Below, piece by piece: positions 1 to 7,543 of a stretch of DNA of 26,552 nt. A model generated the notes under the pieces. That model saw nothing but the letters and a program-made list of their open reading frames with translations, made no database searches and was not told the origin of the DNA. The stretch's first letter is position 1; each line of letters begins with the position of its first letter. The position numbers and the translations under genes were made by a program. Source of the DNA: JAQVUB01 sp033809415 (GTDB lineage: Bacteria > Verrucomicrobiota > Lentisphaeria > Oligosphaerales > Oligosphaeraceae); NCBI GenBank assembly GCA_033809415.1, contig JAPXLT010000026.1, positions 1-26,552 on the forward strand. Direction: 5' to 3'.

Positions 1-208
1 CAGGGACAGGAATGGACATCATGGACACGAATGGACGCGATGGACTTGACGTTTAATGGACGAATGGACAGGCACAAAAAATGTCACCTGCTGTACGTGT
101 CCATTCCTGTCCATTGTCCATTTCTGTCCATTGTCCATTGTCCATTCAGCAGTCCATTCTTGTCCATTCCGTCCATCGTGTCCATTCTTGTCCATGTCCC
201 TTGTCCAT
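1..208. repeat. GTCCATT repeat block, copy 1, with inverted arm
   Basis: Short GTCCAT(T) units are spaced by 1-4 bases. Bases 1-75 carry the units in inverted orientation (AATGGAC) and about 96-208 carry them in direct orientation, so the block can pair with itself. The direct part (about 130-208) has the same unit order as the blocks at 5781-5874 and 24563-24650, including the GTCCATTCAGCAGTCCATT stretch. No credible gene lies here; short frames through it are translations of the repeat. Confidence 0.85.
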
Positions 209-249
209 ACAAAATCCTACAATTCCTAATCCTGAAAATCGCTGCCCAT

Positions 250-353
250 CTGAGTAATCCGCGGATAAAATGGGCGCGGAACGAGGTACCGACGGCACAC
301 CAGCACCAGCCGCGCCTAATCTGAGTAATCTGTAGATAAAATGGGCGCGGAAC
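250..353. repeat. Two 33-bp direct repeats upstream of the DUF6259-like gene
   Basis: A 33-bp sequence beginning CTGAGTAATC and ending GGGCGCGGAAC occurs at 250-282 and again at 321-353, a 71-base period, with only a few differences between copies. The second copy ends 34 bases before the next start codon. Nothing else was recognised between 209 and 387. The copies could be another dispersed intergenic repeat or a paired regulator site; the sequence alone does not decide. Confidence 0.7.
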
Positions 354-387
354 CCTTTTTGAACGTGAACCATTTAGGAAGCTTCTT

Positions 388-2370
388 ATGTTGAAAACGA
401 TGCAATTAACCAAAGCAGGCTGCGAACTGGAGGAGTTGCTCTGCGCCTGGCGCCTGAAGCTGGGGCTGCCGCCGGAACCCCAGGTCACGATAGGTCCGGA
501 GGACATGTATTCAGTGGAAATGACCTCGCCGAATCCCCACGAGCGAGTCTTCCGCTGGCAGGGACATGATCTGGCTGGAGCGGAGTTTGCGGTTACGGTG
601 ACTTGGAAACTCGATGGCCAGCGCTTGGTTGGGTACCTAGCCTTCTCAGGCAATTCATCCTCGCTTTTTATCGAGGAAATGCATTTTCCGGTTGTGCGTT
701 TTCCGGTTACACGGTCGAGCCGGATTTTGTCTCCGTTCAACATGGGGGAAGTGACCTGGGTGCTTGATCCGGGACTGAAGGATTATCCCATGGGGAAGTT
801 TCGCTCTTTTCAGTTTTGCGCTTGTTATCAGGAAGATGGCAGCCGATGCATCTATTTTGATCATCGGGACCCGGAACGCCTCAATAAAGAATTCAGTTTC
901 AGCATCGATGAAGAAAATCGCTTGACCTACCACCCCGTGCATTTTTTGCCGTTGATACCTGAAAACCGTGAGGCCTTCCAGCTGCCTTTCGAGAATAGCA
1001 TCGTCATTTGCCAGGGAGGCTGGTTTGAAGCCGCCTCGATTTACCGGGAATGGGCCGAAAAACAGACTTGGTTTCTGCAGGCAAAAAAACGCTCGATGCC
1101 GCTACGTGATCTTGCGCTCTGGGTCTGGAATCGCGGCTCGAGCACCAATGTGGTGCCTCCGATGGAGACCCTCCGCCAACGCCTGGGATTGCCGGTGGCA
1201 TTGGACTGGTATTGGTGGCATAAAATCCCCTATGACACGGATTATCCGGAGTTCTGGCCGCCACGCGAAGGAGAGCAGGTTTTCCGGGCAGCTTTGCAGA
1301 AGCTTGCCGAGCAGGGGATTTTCACGCAAGTCTATACCAACGGGATGTCCTGGGATACAAAGACAGCGAGCTGGGAGGACGGTGGTCGCGAATCCGCGAT
1401 TGTCCAGCGCGATGGGGAAGTGTTGGCTTTGGCCTATAATTCTTACAATGGGCGCTGGCTGGGTTCGATGTGCGGCATGGGTATTCCTTTCCGGCAGAAA
1501 ATGCGTCAGCTAGTTCATACCCTGCATCAGGCTGGTCTGCCCGGGGTTTATCTGGACATGATTGGTTGCGGCACCTATTACAACTGTTACAATCCGCAAC
1601 ATGAACATGCGCCCGGTGGCGGCAACTACCAAGTGCAAGGCTATCGTCAAATGCTGCAAGAGATGCTGAAAGACAATCCAGGCATCTCCCTTTCAACGGA
1701 AAGCGGGGTGGAAGCCTATTTGGACTTGTTCGAATCCTGCATCATTCTGGCACCAAGCTATGAACGTATCGGAGGGCGCTTCGAGGTCGTTCCGGCCTAT
1801 TCCGTCGTTTACCATGGAGCGATTGCCATCTTCGGCAATTTTGCTCATCCGGACAGCATTGTTCCCTTCGATCCCAACTGGCCGGAAGAGTGGCGTTGGA
1901 AAGAAGAAAAAGCCTGGCACCGCTTGTATCCCTTGCAATTTTTTGCCGAATTTGCCCGGACGATCATTTGGGGGATGCAGCCGACTGTCTGCAATCTCAA
2001 AGCGGAGCACGCCAGCGATCCGGAATTCCAAGAGATTTATGAATACATCCTGCAATCCTCCCGCTTTTATTATCAGAATCGGCACTTTTTGTTTGACGGA
2101 CGCATGCTCGATCCCCACAAGTTGCAGTGTAATTCCGTGCAAGTTGAATTCATGCAACGCACCCTTTTCACTCCGGAAAATCAGCTAAAAACTCGGGTTC
2201 ACGAATTGCCTGCCGTCTTCCATTCCTGCTGGCAGAATCCTGCCGATGGACAAAAAGCCCTGATTTTGGCAAACTACACTGCTCAGCCCCAAGCCTGGCA
2301 GTGGCAGTCGTACAGCGGTGAATTGGCACCACGCGCCTGGCAATGCATCCTTCTCCCGGATCAGGATTAA
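388..2370 (+). CDS. DUF6259-like TIM-barrel glycosidase, cytoplasmic
   Basis: A 660-aa protein without signal peptide, so probably acting inside the cell on imported glycans or glycosides. AGGAAG lies 8 bases before the ATG and supports this start. The layout fits a sugar hydrolase: beta-rich N-terminal part (about 1-230), TIM-barrel-like centre (about 240-560) and a small beta domain at the C-terminus. The centre has GVYLDMIGCG (Asp390), then CYNPQHEHAPGGG, then LSTESG (Glu438). From memory this is the pattern of DUF6259 proteins (YLDQ-G, HGHPLGGG, TTEG), related to the GH36/GH31-type retaining alpha-glycosidases. Asp390 and Glu438 are therefore candidate catalytic residues by inference. The substrate is unknown. 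The gene stands alone between repeat blocks, with repeat DNA starting 3 bases after its stop. Confidence 0.75.
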   Translation: MLKTMQLTKAGCELEELLCAWRLKLGLPPEPQVTIGPEDMYSVEMTSPNPHERVFRWQGHDLAGAEFAVTVTWKLDGQRLVGYLAFSGNSSSLFIEEMHFPVVRFPVTRSSRILSPFNMGEVTWVLDPGLKDYPMGKFRSFQFCACYQEDGSRCIYFDHRDPERLNKEFSFSIDEENRLTYHPVHFLPLIPENREAFQLPFENSIVICQGGWFEAASIYREWAEKQTWFLQAKKRSMPLRDLALWVWNRGSSTNVVPPMETLRQRLGLPVALDWYWWHKIPYDTDYPEFWPPREGEQVFRAALQKLAEQGIFTQVYTNGMSWDTKTASWEDGGRESAIVQRDGEVLALAYNSYNGRWLGSMCGMGIPFRQKMRQLVHTLHQAGLPGVYLDMIGCGTYYNCYNPQHEHAPGGGNYQVQGYRQMLQEMLKDNPGISLSTESGVEAYLDLFESCIILAPSYERIGGRFEVVPAYSVVYHGAIAIFGNFAHPDSIVPFDPNWPEEWRWKEEKAWHRLYPLQFFAEFARTIIWGMQPTVCNLKAEHASDPEFQEIYEYILQSSRFYYQNRHFLFDGRMLDPHKLQCNSVQVEFMQRTLFTPENQLKTRVHELPAVFHSCWQNPADGQKALILANYTAQPQAWQWQSYSGELAPRAWQCILLPDQD

Positions 2371-2373
2371 AGA

Positions 2374-2490
2374 TTTTTTAGCAACGAAAAGACTTGGCGT
2401 GGGCTGACGCCTACAACCCACACGGACTTTACACGGACTTTACACGGACTTTACACGGACGGGATACGGACAGCTGGTCGGTCGGATTGG
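2374..2490. repeat. Composite repeat: ACGAAAA module joined to ACACGGAC tandem module
   Basis: Begins three bases after the preceding stop codon with a T-rich lead and GCAACGAAAAGAC. It runs into GGCGTGGGCTGACGCC (short hairpin), ACAACCCACAC and tandem 11-base units ACACGGACTTT, ending in an AGCTGGTCGGTCGGAT segment. About 100 bases match, nearly base for base, the segment at 24339-24450, and part matches 14167-14290 in inverted orientation. Confidence 0.85.
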
Positions 2491-2507
2491 TCGGATCGGT
2501 ACAATAC

Positions 2508-2595
2508 TTTGCGCCGTAGGTGCTTAACCATGCTTAACCCCTGGCTTCAGCCTGGGGTGAGGAACCCACCCAAGGGCAGTGCCTTGTAAAGGCAC
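2508..2595. repeat. Structured hairpin repeat, copy 1
   Basis: Contains three potential stems: GCGCCGTAGGTGC, a CCCCTGG / CCTGGGG stem, and a perfect GTGCCTT-GTA-AAGGCAC stem. The same order of stems appears at 6018-6105 and, inverted, at 26461-26552. It lies 136 bases upstream of the next gene. No reading frame of interest runs through it. Confidence 0.8.
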
Positions 2596-2658
2596 CACAA
2601 TCAGACGGATCAGCTTGACAAGTTATTGTGTGCCAATGACTTGGATATTGATTTTCTG

Positions 2659-2707
2659 AAAAATCTTGCACAAAAAAGAAGAAGTTGGGCAATAGTATCA
2701 CGAAAAC
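2659..2707. repeat. AT-rich repeat ending in ATAGTAxCACGAAAA, degenerate copy
   Basis: Matches the 49-base modules at 5877-5925 and 24653-24700: AAAATCTT, an A-rich loop, a half-site resembling AAGATTTT, then a segment ending ATAGTATCACGAAAAC. In this copy the right arm is mutated (AAGAAGTT), so the hairpin is weaker. It ends 23 bases before the start codon at 2731, so the leader of that gene is repeat-derived. Confidence 0.7.
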
Positions 2708-2730
2708 TTTTTAAGGAGTAAAGATATCTC

Positions 2731-5553
2731 ATGAACATGAAATTTGTGCTTGTACCCGTGATCTTGTCGTTTTTGCTGGGGCATGCCTTTGCTGCGGAAT
2801 ACCAGGGGCGTTTCGAGTCCGAGAGGACCGTCGTCTATTTTGTCCATAAAGGCGGTCCGCTCGAATTTAATATCCGCATCGCCAAAGTTGCGGAGGGGTT
2901 TCGCGGCTCTCCCCCACTGAGAGTCACCGAATCCGCGTTGTTTACCTTGTCTGATCCGGAAGAGAAAGTCATTGAAAAAGAATATTGGCGGAAGGTGCCC
3001 GGTGAGGATGGGAAAACCTGGACATTCCGTTATGAGCATGCGGCGCCCGGCGTCTGGCAATTGCGGACAACCCTTTCAAGCAACAGCAATCTGGCATTGG
3101 AATTCGGCACGACACCGGCTTTAGCCTATGGTACAATGTTCTCCCGATGCAGAATTTATGCCTCTGATTTCAAGCAATTCAACAATCATTACTTTCTTGT
3201 GCCGCCTCCGCTCGCAATTCTCGGTGGGGCTGCTGAAAAAGTTCCCCTGTTGCGCCTGACTTCTCGCGGTATTCAGACAGATGTTTTTGATGCGGAAGGG
3301 CGTCCCTTGCTGTCCTGTGACATTTTTCAGATCAGCGGAGCACGGTCTGAAATTCACGGAAATTCAGATATTGACCTGCCCTTTGGCGCAGTCGAAGTAT
3401 CCCGCGATACCGAAGGCGCCACGCTGGTATTGAACAATGCAAAGAAACAGCGAATCCTCGAACTGGCGCCGGATAATTCTGTGGACCTGCATCTTCAGGC
3501 AGGCGAAACTTATCAGCTGAAGATTTCCGGAGCAGCGAAAGGCTGGATCACTATCGAGGGGCTCCCGGCAATTCTTTGCCCGGACTTGGAAACGCTGAAC
3601 CAGATTGGAGGGAGCGTTCATCGCGACGAAGACGGGAAAGCCTATCCGCATAAATTTCAGCTTGAAATCAAACGCTGGATGCGTTCTTTGACGGAATCAG
3701 ACTTTGCGGTGGAAGCGGTTCCGCTGACTCGCTATAAGGAGCACTGGCTTGCTGACCCGGCCAATAAACCGTTGATCCTGCCCTTTGCCTACGCAGGGCA
3801 CCTGTTCAAAGTCCAAAGCACTTCTCTTCCCGAAGCAATCAAGCATAATGATGCGCCGGTCAACCTGGATGCACTCATCCTTTTCTACACGCTCGATAAA
3901 CCTTTCAATCCCTATTTCAAAAATCCGGCAGTCATGAATAGAATGTATCATCACTATTTGAAAAAATGGCTTTGCTTGACCGAATCCGGCTTCATGTGGG
4001 ATGATCCACGGGGATATTATTGCGGGGGAACGGAATGGAGCGGCGCGGAAGGGATGCTTTTCTGCAAGGAAAGCCTGGCTCTCATGATGGGTGCGCCCTA
4101 TGCGGATAAAAAGCTGACGGAGCTTCTCATGGCTGGTTTGGCGCTCAATCTGCATTGTCTCTGGAATGCGCGCCTGACCTGTGAAAACCAATCGTTGCAC
4201 TGGCCCCTGAAAACCTATGCGCTATGGAGAGTCACTGGCGAGAAAATCTATCTCGATATGGCTCGTGACTATCTTGCTGATGTCGCTGATCCGGCGTTGA
4301 GCCGAGGGATAAAAGCGGGTTATCTGACCGAGGCGCTTGGTGCAGACTGCACCTATTCCGGCATATCTACCTCTCTGCTTGCGCTGGCGGCACGGCTTTC
4401 GGGGGACGATGCGGCTTTACCCCTGCTGGAACTCGTTTTTGAATTGATGAGTTATACCATCACCCGGGAGCCGGACGGTTCGCTTTCAGGAGTGAATGGA
4501 TTTGCCCACCGCACCCTTGGCACATGGCTCAATCGCCAGTATGACGGCGGCGCCGAACTGCTTTCCGATAAATTTGAATCCGCAGCGCTAGTGAATAAAA
4601 GGACTGATCCGGACCGCGCTGAACTGGAAAAGGAATTTGCTACTTATTCATCGGTTTCGGTGCCCGAAGACATCAAGCCGTGGATACCTGGCGGTGAAAA
4701 CATGTTCCGCTACTCGTTTACGTCCTTTGACCGCATCTGGCGAAACTCACTGATCAAACTTGACAAAGACATTGCCAATCCGAAAACCCCGGCTGAGCAA
4801 TCGACTTCTTTCGAGCGGCACTTCAGTGACGAGTTTGTGGCAAAGCGGACGCCTGCCTACTACGCCTTCTTTTATACCGGGAATCCGGACTGGCGCAGTC
4901 GGCATTGGCGAAGCATTCAGTCACCTTTCCCGGAGGGATCGGAACTGGAAAATGGCCAGATTCATTCGAAAGAAGCATCTCGTCCATGGATGCCGATGCA
5001 GGGAATGAATATCTTCTGGACGCCTGCTTTCGGGAAATTTGTCAGCGCCCATAACTGGACGATGTATTCCCAGAATCTAGTGCGGCTCGAGCGGGCGGGA
5101 AAAGTGGTCGATTTCCCGACTTGTTATTCTGCCGAGTCCAGGAATCAGCATGGTCGCATTGATTTCAAGCATGCAAGTAAATTCGAGGGGCTGCGCTTCC
5201 GGCGCGGCATCGAGCCGACCACGCATTCTGTGAAGGTCGAAATCAACGTCTCTGCACCCGGAGCCATTCGCCCTTGTCAGTTGATCGAGCAGATTCCTTA
5301 CTTGCTGAAACGAAACCTTGCCTTTTCCAGCATGGACGGAAAAGTCCGCTCGTTGCGTGCGTCTCTCCCATCCGGCGCCGGTGTCTTGCTCGAGTTCGAC
5401 CGCCCGGTGACGATCCGGCAGGGACCGGTCTCGACTGCAACATTCAATTCTCCGGATATGAGGATTGGACTGCTTGAAATCGTCTTCGAGCAAAACTTTG
5501 ATGGGTCTGCCGAGAGTCAGCTGAACTATGAAATCAAGGCTGATGACAAATAA
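2731..5553 (+). CDS. Large secreted protein, possible polysaccharide-degrading enzyme
   Basis: A 940-aa protein starting with a clear Sec signal peptide: a hydrophobic stretch to about residue 20, then AFA-AEY as likely cleavage site. AAGGAG lies 12 bases before this ATG, and a second in-frame ATG two codons later has a longer gap, so the first start is preferred. The N-terminal third (about 25-330) looks beta-rich. The middle (about 380-640) is helical with many Trp/Tyr/Gly motifs (GGTEWSGAEG, GVNGFAHRTLG, NRQYDGG), resembling the alpha/alpha toroid of polysaccharide lyases and some hydrolases. The C-terminal third is beta-rich again. I do not recognise a named family or catalytic residues, so function is inferred only from export, architecture and neighbours. 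It is bounded by repeat blocks on both sides and is probably its own transcription unit. Confidence 0.75.
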   Translation: MNMKFVLVPVILSFLLGHAFAAEYQGRFESERTVVYFVHKGGPLEFNIRIAKVAEGFRGSPPLRVTESALFTLSDPEEKVIEKEYWRKVPGEDGKTWTFRYEHAAPGVWQLRTTLSSNSNLALEFGTTPALAYGTMFSRCRIYASDFKQFNNHYFLVPPPLAILGGAAEKVPLLRLTSRGIQTDVFDAEGRPLLSCDIFQISGARSEIHGNSDIDLPFGAVEVSRDTEGATLVLNNAKKQRILELAPDNSVDLHLQAGETYQLKISGAAKGWITIEGLPAILCPDLETLNQIGGSVHRDEDGKAYPHKFQLEIKRWMRSLTESDFAVEAVPLTRYKEHWLADPANKPLILPFAYAGHLFKVQSTSLPEAIKHNDAPVNLDALILFYTLDKPFNPYFKNPAVMNRMYHHYLKKWLCLTESGFMWDDPRGYYCGGTEWSGAEGMLFCKESLALMMGAPYADKKLTELLMAGLALNLHCLWNARLTCENQSLHWPLKTYALWRVTGEKIYLDMARDYLADVADPALSRGIKAGYLTEALGADCTYSGISTSLLALAARLSGDDAALPLLELVFELMSYTITREPDGSLSGVNGFAHRTLGTWLNRQYDGGAELLSDKFESAALVNKRTDPDRAELEKEFATYSSVSVPEDIKPWIPGGENMFRYSFTSFDRIWRNSLIKLDKDIANPKTPAEQSTSFERHFSDEFVAKRTPAYYAFFYTGNPDWRSRHWRSIQSPFPEGSELENGQIHSKEASRPWMPMQGMNIFWTPAFGKFVSAHNWTMYSQNLVRLERAGKVVDFPTCYSAESRNQHGRIDFKHASKFEGLRFRRGIEPTTHSVKVEINVSAPGAIRPCQLIEQIPYLLKRNLAFSSMDGKVRSLRASLPSGAGVLLEFDRPVTIRQGPVSTATFNSPDMRIGLLEIVFEQNFDGSAESQLNYEIKADDK

Positions 5554-5565
5554 ACGCCCACAACC

Positions 5566-5638
5566 TATTTTTTAACAACGAAAAGACACGAAAAGGCACG
5601 AAAATTTTTTATAGGGGTTGTTGCTTCGACGGATGGGA
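5566..5638. repeat. ACGAAAA module plus ATAGGGGTTG module
   Basis: Starts 13 bases after the stop codon of the secreted protein. A T-run is followed by AACAACGAAAAGACACG, AAAAGGCACGAAAA and a second T-run, then a 28-base sequence starting ATAGGGGTTGTTGC (5611-5638). That 28-base sequence recurs exactly at 5927-5954 and in diverged form near 14081-14106. Confidence 0.85.
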
Positions 5639-5780
5639 GGGCATGCGGTTTAAAAAGTAGCGCAACCGTCCCGGTTGTGATTGATGTTTGCCTTTCGATG
5701 CCCGAATGCTCTCCGCTGCAAGAGGCAGGATGCAGGATCGGTCAGATCGGCACCCTGAAAGGCGCGACATAATCTCTGTT
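5639..5780. other. Gene-free filler between repeat modules
   Basis: No gene is credible here. Near its right end CCCTGAAAGGCGCGACATAA (about 5754-5773) matches the core of the hairpin repeat at 24463-24556. The remainder, including CAACCGTCCCGGTTGTG (a short inverted repeat near 5663-5680), resembles eroded repeat DNA but I cannot match it to another copy in this window. Confidence 0.5.
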
Positions 5781-5925
5781 CATCGTCCATCGTCCATTGT
5801 CCATTGTCCATTCAGCAGTCCATTTTTGTCCATTCCGTCCATCCTGTCCATTCCTGTCCCTGTCCATCGTCCATAAAAAATCTTTCTCAAAAAAGAAGAT
5901 TTTGGGCGATAGTAGCACGAAAATT
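5781..5925. repeat. GTCCATT block copy 2 joined to AT-rich hairpin module
   Basis: The GTCCATT units (5781-5874) have the same order as at 130-208 and 24563-24650. They run directly into AAAATCTT, an 11-base A-rich loop and AAGATTTT (perfect 8-bp stem, 5877-5903), then GGGCGATAGTAGCACGAAAA. The join of these two modules is the same at 24650-24700, so they travel together there and here. Confidence 0.85.
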
Positions 5926-5926
5926 T

Positions 5927-6105
5927 ATAGGGGTTGTTGCTTCGACGGATGGGATTGCACGCGAATTTGCGGTCTGGTTGGTTGTTTTATCTGACAGATC
6001 GGCGGATTGGCGTAACGCATTACGCCGTAGTCGTTTACCTAAGCTTAACCCCTGTCCTGGAGTGGGAAATCCCCCCAAACACAGTGCCTTGTAAAGGCAC
6101 GACAA
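5927..6105. repeat. ATAGGGGTTG module followed by structured hairpin repeat, copy 2
   Basis: A second exact copy of the 28-base sequence at 5611-5638 is followed by a GATTGCACGCGAATTTG segment shared with 14101-14160. From 6018 comes the hairpin module, with a degenerate first stem, GAGTGGGAAATCC and a perfect GTGCCTT-GTA-AAGGCAC stem (6084-6100). It ends shortly before the RhuM-family gene, where GAACCGCCAAGATGCCAAGG resembles yet another dispersed repeat. Confidence 0.8.
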
Positions 6106-6171
6106 CATTAGGGAACCGCCAAGATGCCAAGGGTGAAAAAGGTGGGGAACTGCAATGAGTGGATGGCAACC

Positions 6172-7281
6172 ATGGTAAAGAAAAAACGGACAGCTGACAT
6201 CGTCCGCAGCTCGATGGCGGAATACCTGACCTTCGTGGCCTCTGTCGGCGATCAGGCAGACAGTCTCGAGTTGCGCTACGAGGATGAGAATATCTGGCTC
6301 ACCCAGCGCCTGCTGGCCGTACTGTATGATGTGGAAGTCAATACTATCAATTATCACATCAAGAAGATATTCGAAAGCCTCGAATTGCTGCCAGAAGCAA
6401 CTATTCGAAAATTTCGAATAGTTCAGCAGGAAGGTGGACGCCAAGTCACACGTTCGCTGGACCACTACAATCTCCAGATGATCATCGCCGTCGGCTTCAA
6501 GGTCAATAACGAGCGCGCAGTCCAGTTCCGCAAATGGGCAAACCACATTGTAAAGGAATATACGATCAAAGGCTGGGTGATGGACGATGAACGCTTGAAA
6601 AATGGCGGTGCCCTCACCGACAAGTACTTCGAGGAACAGTTGGAGCGCATCCGCGAAATCCGCGCCAGCGAACGGAAATTCTACCAGAAAATAACCGATA
6701 TTTATGCCACAGCGGTTGACTATGACCGTGACAGCCTGATCACGCGGCGCTTCTTTGCCACAGTCCAGAACAAGATACATTTTGCGGTACACGGGCATAC
6801 GACAGCTGAACTGATTGTCGAACGCGCCAATGCGGAAAAGCCGCACATGGGGCTGACAACATGGGAAGATTCCCCCAGTGGAAAAATCATGAAAAGTGAT
6901 GTCAATGTCGCCAAGAACTATCTTTCCGAACCTGAAATGCAACAGTTGAACCGCCTAGTCACAGCTTATCTGGATTATGCAGAGAACATGGCGATACGCA
7001 AAATTCCAGTAACCATGCAGGACTGGGAAACCCGCCTGAATAGCTTTATCCGGATTTTCGAGTATGGATTACTTCAGGACGCTGGCAAGGTGACTGCCGA
7101 AATTGCCAAACTCCATGCGGAAAGTGAGTTTGAAAAATACCGCATCATTCAAGACAAACTCTTCCTGTCAGATTACGACCTCTTCATCTTGCAACTGCAA
7201 GAGGTAAGCAATGATGTAAAGAAAGCACACAACAAGTCGAACAATGGCGAAAAGCAATTTTGCGGAAATAAATTCAGATAA
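6172..7281 (+). CDS. RhuM-family protein
   Basis: A 369-aa protein from this start. The N-terminal region matches the RhuM (virulence protein RhuM) family: LELRYEDENIWLTQ, LLAVLYDVEVNTINYHIKKIF (helix-turn-helix-like, about 44-68), ATIRKFRIVQQEG, the RSLDHYNLQMIIAVGFKV block and FRKWANHIVKEYTIKGW. The C-terminal half is helical. The role of RhuM is not established; such genes often sit in accessory DNA near phage or defence genes. The frame stays open back to an ATG at 6124, but those 16 codons fall in sequence that looks like a repeat (GCCAAGATGCCAAGG), and the conserved part fits a start at 6163 or 6172; I chose 6172. No partner gene is seen; it is flanked by repeats on the left and the LacI-type operon on the right. 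Confidence 0.85.
   Translation: MVKKKRTADIVRSSMAEYLTFVASVGDQADSLELRYEDENIWLTQRLLAVLYDVEVNTINYHIKKIFESLELLPEATIRKFRIVQQEGGRQVTRSLDHYNLQMIIAVGFKVNNERAVQFRKWANHIVKEYTIKGWVMDDERLKNGGALTDKYFEEQLERIREIRASERKFYQKITDIYATAVDYDRDSLITRRFFATVQNKIHFAVHGHTTAELIVERANAEKPHMGLTTWEDSPSGKIMKSDVNVAKNYLSEPEMQQLNRLVTAYLDYAENMAIRKIPVTMQDWETRLNSFIRIFEYGLLQDAGKVTAEIAKLHAESEFEKYRIIQDKLFLSDYDLFILQLQEVSNDVKKAHNKSNNGEKQFCGNKFR
6399..6423. repeat. Perfect 25-bp palindrome inside the RhuM-family gene
   Basis: AACTATTCGAAA, one central A, then TTTCGAATAGTT: two perfect 12-base arms with a 1-base centre. It encodes part of the conserved ATIRKFRIVQ motif. It could be a protein-binding site or simply a by-product of the encoded peptide and codon choice. 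Confidence 0.9.
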
Positions 7282-7370
7282 CTTAATCTCTGTGAAATTG
7301 CACTGGCACTGTTTTTGTTTTTGAGATGATTCATTCAAGGTCTGCTGATACTTATCCGGGCAGTTTTTCC

Positions 7371-7383
7371 GGCGCGAAGCGCC
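7371..7383. other. Short GC-rich hairpin after the RhuM-family gene
   Basis: GGCGC-GAA-GCGCC is a perfect 5-bp stem with a 3-base loop, 90 bases after the RhuM stop. It is followed by ACTTTAGCTTAGCTTTTTC rather than an immediate T-run, so it is at best a weak terminator. Nothing else was recognised between 7282 and 7400. Confidence 0.4.
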
Positions 7384-7402
7384 ACTTTAGCTTAGCTTTT
7401 TC

Positions 7403-7436
7403 AAAGAGAAAGAGAAAGAGAAAGAGAAAGAGAAAA
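7403..7436. repeat. GAGAAA hexanucleotide microsatellite
   Basis: Five perfect tandem GAGAAA units (7406-7435) with matching flanks give a purine-only tract on this strand. It ends about 24 bases upstream of the -35 box of the LacI-type operon promoter. Copy-number change by slippage is plausible but cannot be seen in one sequence. Confidence 0.9.
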
Positions 7437-7459
7437 TTTAGAAAAAATTGCAAGCTGTC

Positions 7460-7488
7460 TTGAAAAACGATGTTTTTGTGATTATAAT
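7460..7488 (+). promoter_or_regulatory. Sigma-70-type promoter of the LacI-type operon
   Basis: TTGAAA (7460-7465) and a perfect TATAAT (7483-7488) are separated by exactly 17 bases, in AT-rich DNA. Transcription would start near 7495, about 50 bases before the regulator gene. This is the clearest promoter in the window and probably drives the five-gene operon ending at 13993. Confidence 0.75.
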
Positions 7489-7499
7489 AGCTGCATTAC

Positions 7500-7512
7500 A
7501 TGAAATTTTCAT
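7500..7512. promoter_or_regulatory. Candidate operator palindrome
   Basis: ATGAAA-T-TTTCAT is a perfect inverted repeat with 6-base arms just downstream of the expected transcription start. The position suits repression of the operon by its own LacI-type first gene. LacI-family operators usually have a central CG, which is absent here, so the assignment is tentative. Confidence 0.4.
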
Positions 7513-7543
7513 ATGACTTTTTAATGCAGGTTTTTTTAGGATC

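Noticed and set aside
84..743. Minus-strand 219-codon open frame over the left repeat block and the DUF6259-like gene start
   Set aside because: It is a translation of GTCCATT repeats plus the antisense of a real gene; composition and lack of domain argue against coding.
2615..2649. TTGACA considered as a -35 box for the secreted 940-aa protein
   Set aside because: No acceptable -10 lies 16-18 bases downstream; the nearest candidate is 23 bases away.
5887..6942. Minus-strand 351-codon open frame opposite the RhuM-family gene
   Set aside because: It is antisense to a recognised family gene and its C-terminal part translates intergenic repeats.
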